Shown here piece after piece: positions 28,692 through 29,340 of a DNA stretch of 29,340 bases (its first letter is position 1; each line of letters begins with the position of its first letter). This stretch comes from a virus. The stretch spans positions 1 to 29,340 of the IMG/VR virus record IMGVR_UViG_3300040806_001028; one strand, 5' to 3'. The notes under the pieces are model-generated. The model saw only the letters and a list, made by a program, of their open reading frames with translations, had not been told where the DNA came from and did no database searches. Made by a program: the position numbers and the translations under genes.

Positions 28692-28932
28692 TTTCATTCT
28701 CCAATTTTGCAAGTTGTCGCAAAAGCTCAAGCTCTAGCGCCTCGTTATTTGTGTTTTGTGCCGTTCTAATCTTGCGCAATAACTCGCATCTTTTGGAGTG
28801 CTCATATCTTGCGCGCTTAGTAAAGTCTAGTGCATTTTTTCGCAATACGTGCATCTCACCGCAATTGAGTGGCGCGTGCATTTTTAGCACTAGACTGTCA
28901 ATTAAGTCTGCCTGGTCGCTTAAGTAATTCAC
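28678..28932 (-). CDS. Hypothetical protein (84 aa)
   Basis: Starts with GTG overlapping the previous stop by one base (TAGTG), so it depends on coupling; an internal ATG 17 codons in is an alternative. The product is helical, with His/Cys near the middle (HAPLNCGEMHVLRK) and a Leu/Glu-rich coiled-coil C-terminus (EALELELLRQLAKLENENA). No motif is recognised. Confidence 0.6.
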   Translation of the reverse strand: MNYLSDQADLIDSLVLKMHAPLNCGEMHVLRKNALDFTKRARYEHSKRCELLRKIRTAQNTNNEALELELLRQLAKLENENANT

Positions 28933-29219
28933 TACGCTTCAATCCTCATTTTCTTTTTGTATCTATACCTATACTGCGATGCGTGTTCGCCTGTCATATT
29001 TAGACTTTTTGCAATCTCTTTTATTGGCATATCAGACATTAAAACTTTTAGCTCATTTGCTTTTATCTGGCGATAAGGGCCAATCAAGCCAAGTCTTTTT
29101 CTTTCAGCTTTAATTTTGTAAATGCTGCAACCTGTTATTTCAGAAATTTCTTTTATTGATTTTCCGCTTTCAATACTTAACTTCAAAGCAAGCTCGATGT
29201 TTTTATTTCTATCGCTCAT
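28932..29219 (-). CDS. HTH-type DNA-binding protein (95 aa)
   Basis: ATG at 29219 overlaps the upstream stop by 3 bases. Two helix-turn-helix-like units are visible: SGKSIKEISEITGCSIYKIK (~18-37) and MPIKEIAKSLNMTGEHASQY (~64-83), both with the [AI]-x3-[GN] turn pattern. The C-terminus is strongly basic (YRYKKKMRIEA). It could be a transcription regulator of the lysis or late genes. The tandem HTH arrangement resembles resolvase- or sigma-like DNA-binding domains, but no catalytic domain is present. Confidence 0.75.
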   Translation of the reverse strand: MSDRNKNIELALKLSIESGKSIKEISEITGCSIYKIKAERKRLGLIGPYRQIKANELKVLMSDMPIKEIAKSLNMTGEHASQYRYRYKKKMRIEA

Positions 29220-29340
29220 TGGTTGCCACCAAATTGCAAATCTGCAAACGGGTCTAGTATTGTTTTAACTGGTTTTCTAATTCGCTTTTCTTCAAATGGA
29301 TCTAGACCATTTTCAAGCATCCAAATAAGCTGACCTTGAA
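29216..29340 (-). CDS. C-terminal end of a gene cut by the window edge
   Basis: An open frame enters from the right edge on the minus strand and stops with a TGA overlapping the HTH gene start. The visible 40 residues include GQLIWMLENGLDPFEEKRI and DPFADLQFGGNQ. The tail is repetitive in DPF motifs. Too little is visible to identify it. Confidence 0.6.
   Translation of the reverse strand, partial: QGQLIWMLENGLDPFEEKRIRKPVKTILDPFADLQFGGNQ

Noticed and set aside
1-29340. CRISPR array
   Set aside because: No set of regularly spaced identical repeats of 20-40 bases was seen; the only long repeats are two-copy control elements.
1-29340. Integrase, attachment site or insertion sequence
   Set aside because: No recombinase or transposase motifs and no terminal inverted repeats with target duplications were found, so no claim on a temperate life style is made.

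Overview
The window is a large part of the genome of a tailed bacteriophage. It carries a small and a large terminase, a DUF4055-like portal, a Mu F-like head protein, a scaffold, a Gp13-like major capsid protein, four head-tail connection proteins, a tail tube protein, a G/GT tail assembly chaperone pair, a long tape measure, tail-tip proteins and a tail spike. No contractile sheath or integrase is visible, so a siphovirus is the best reading. The AT-rich sequence, strong AGGAG-type ribosome binding sites and sigma70-like promoters suggest a gamma-proteobacterial host, possibly marine. The host genus cannot be read from the sequence.

Layout. Positions 1-790 are mostly non-coding: a promoter, a leader rich in hairpins, a 46-residue small protein, a tRNA with anticodon CAU and a terminator. 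Positions 790-2475 hold membrane and coiled-coil small proteins, a DUF6378-like protein and several very small basic peptides. Positions 2491-5830 hold terS, terL and portal. Positions 5833-8169 are six minus-strand genes of unknown function, placed inside the structural cluster. Positions 8170-8825 are a divergent control region with a probable small RNA and a second block of hairpins. Positions 8826-10064 hold an HNH nuclease, a small protein and a membrane protein. Positions 10128-13099 are head genes. Positions 13168-14758 are a cassette between terminators: a small protein, a possible surface or fibre protein, and a minus-strand membrane protein. Positions 14872-17722 are connectors and tail tube. 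Positions 17754-18124 are two minus-strand membrane proteins. Positions 18255-27398 are the tail genes, from a frameshifted chaperone to the spike. Positions 27516-29340 run on the minus strand: 3TM holin, tail-anchored small protein, M15 endolysin, two small proteins, a helix-turn-helix-like protein and the end of a further gene.

How it fits together. The structural genes read rightwards and are broken by three accessory cassettes. Each cassette has converging genes and a terminator with the same 8-bp arms (AAAGCCCC/GGGGCTTT). Transcription restarts after accessory material. Three restart points (11248, 14815, 18181) share a 16-bp element, close to ATAACCTTTAGCTATA, lying 3-4 bp upstream of a TATAAY box. 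This looks like a phage-specific late promoter. Two other control regions (about 46-100 and 8268-8351) share a 28-bp repeat and each leads into structured untranslated RNA. The repeated promoter element and the paired control regions with structured RNAs are the most interesting signals here. All functions are read by eye from motifs; no database search was run.
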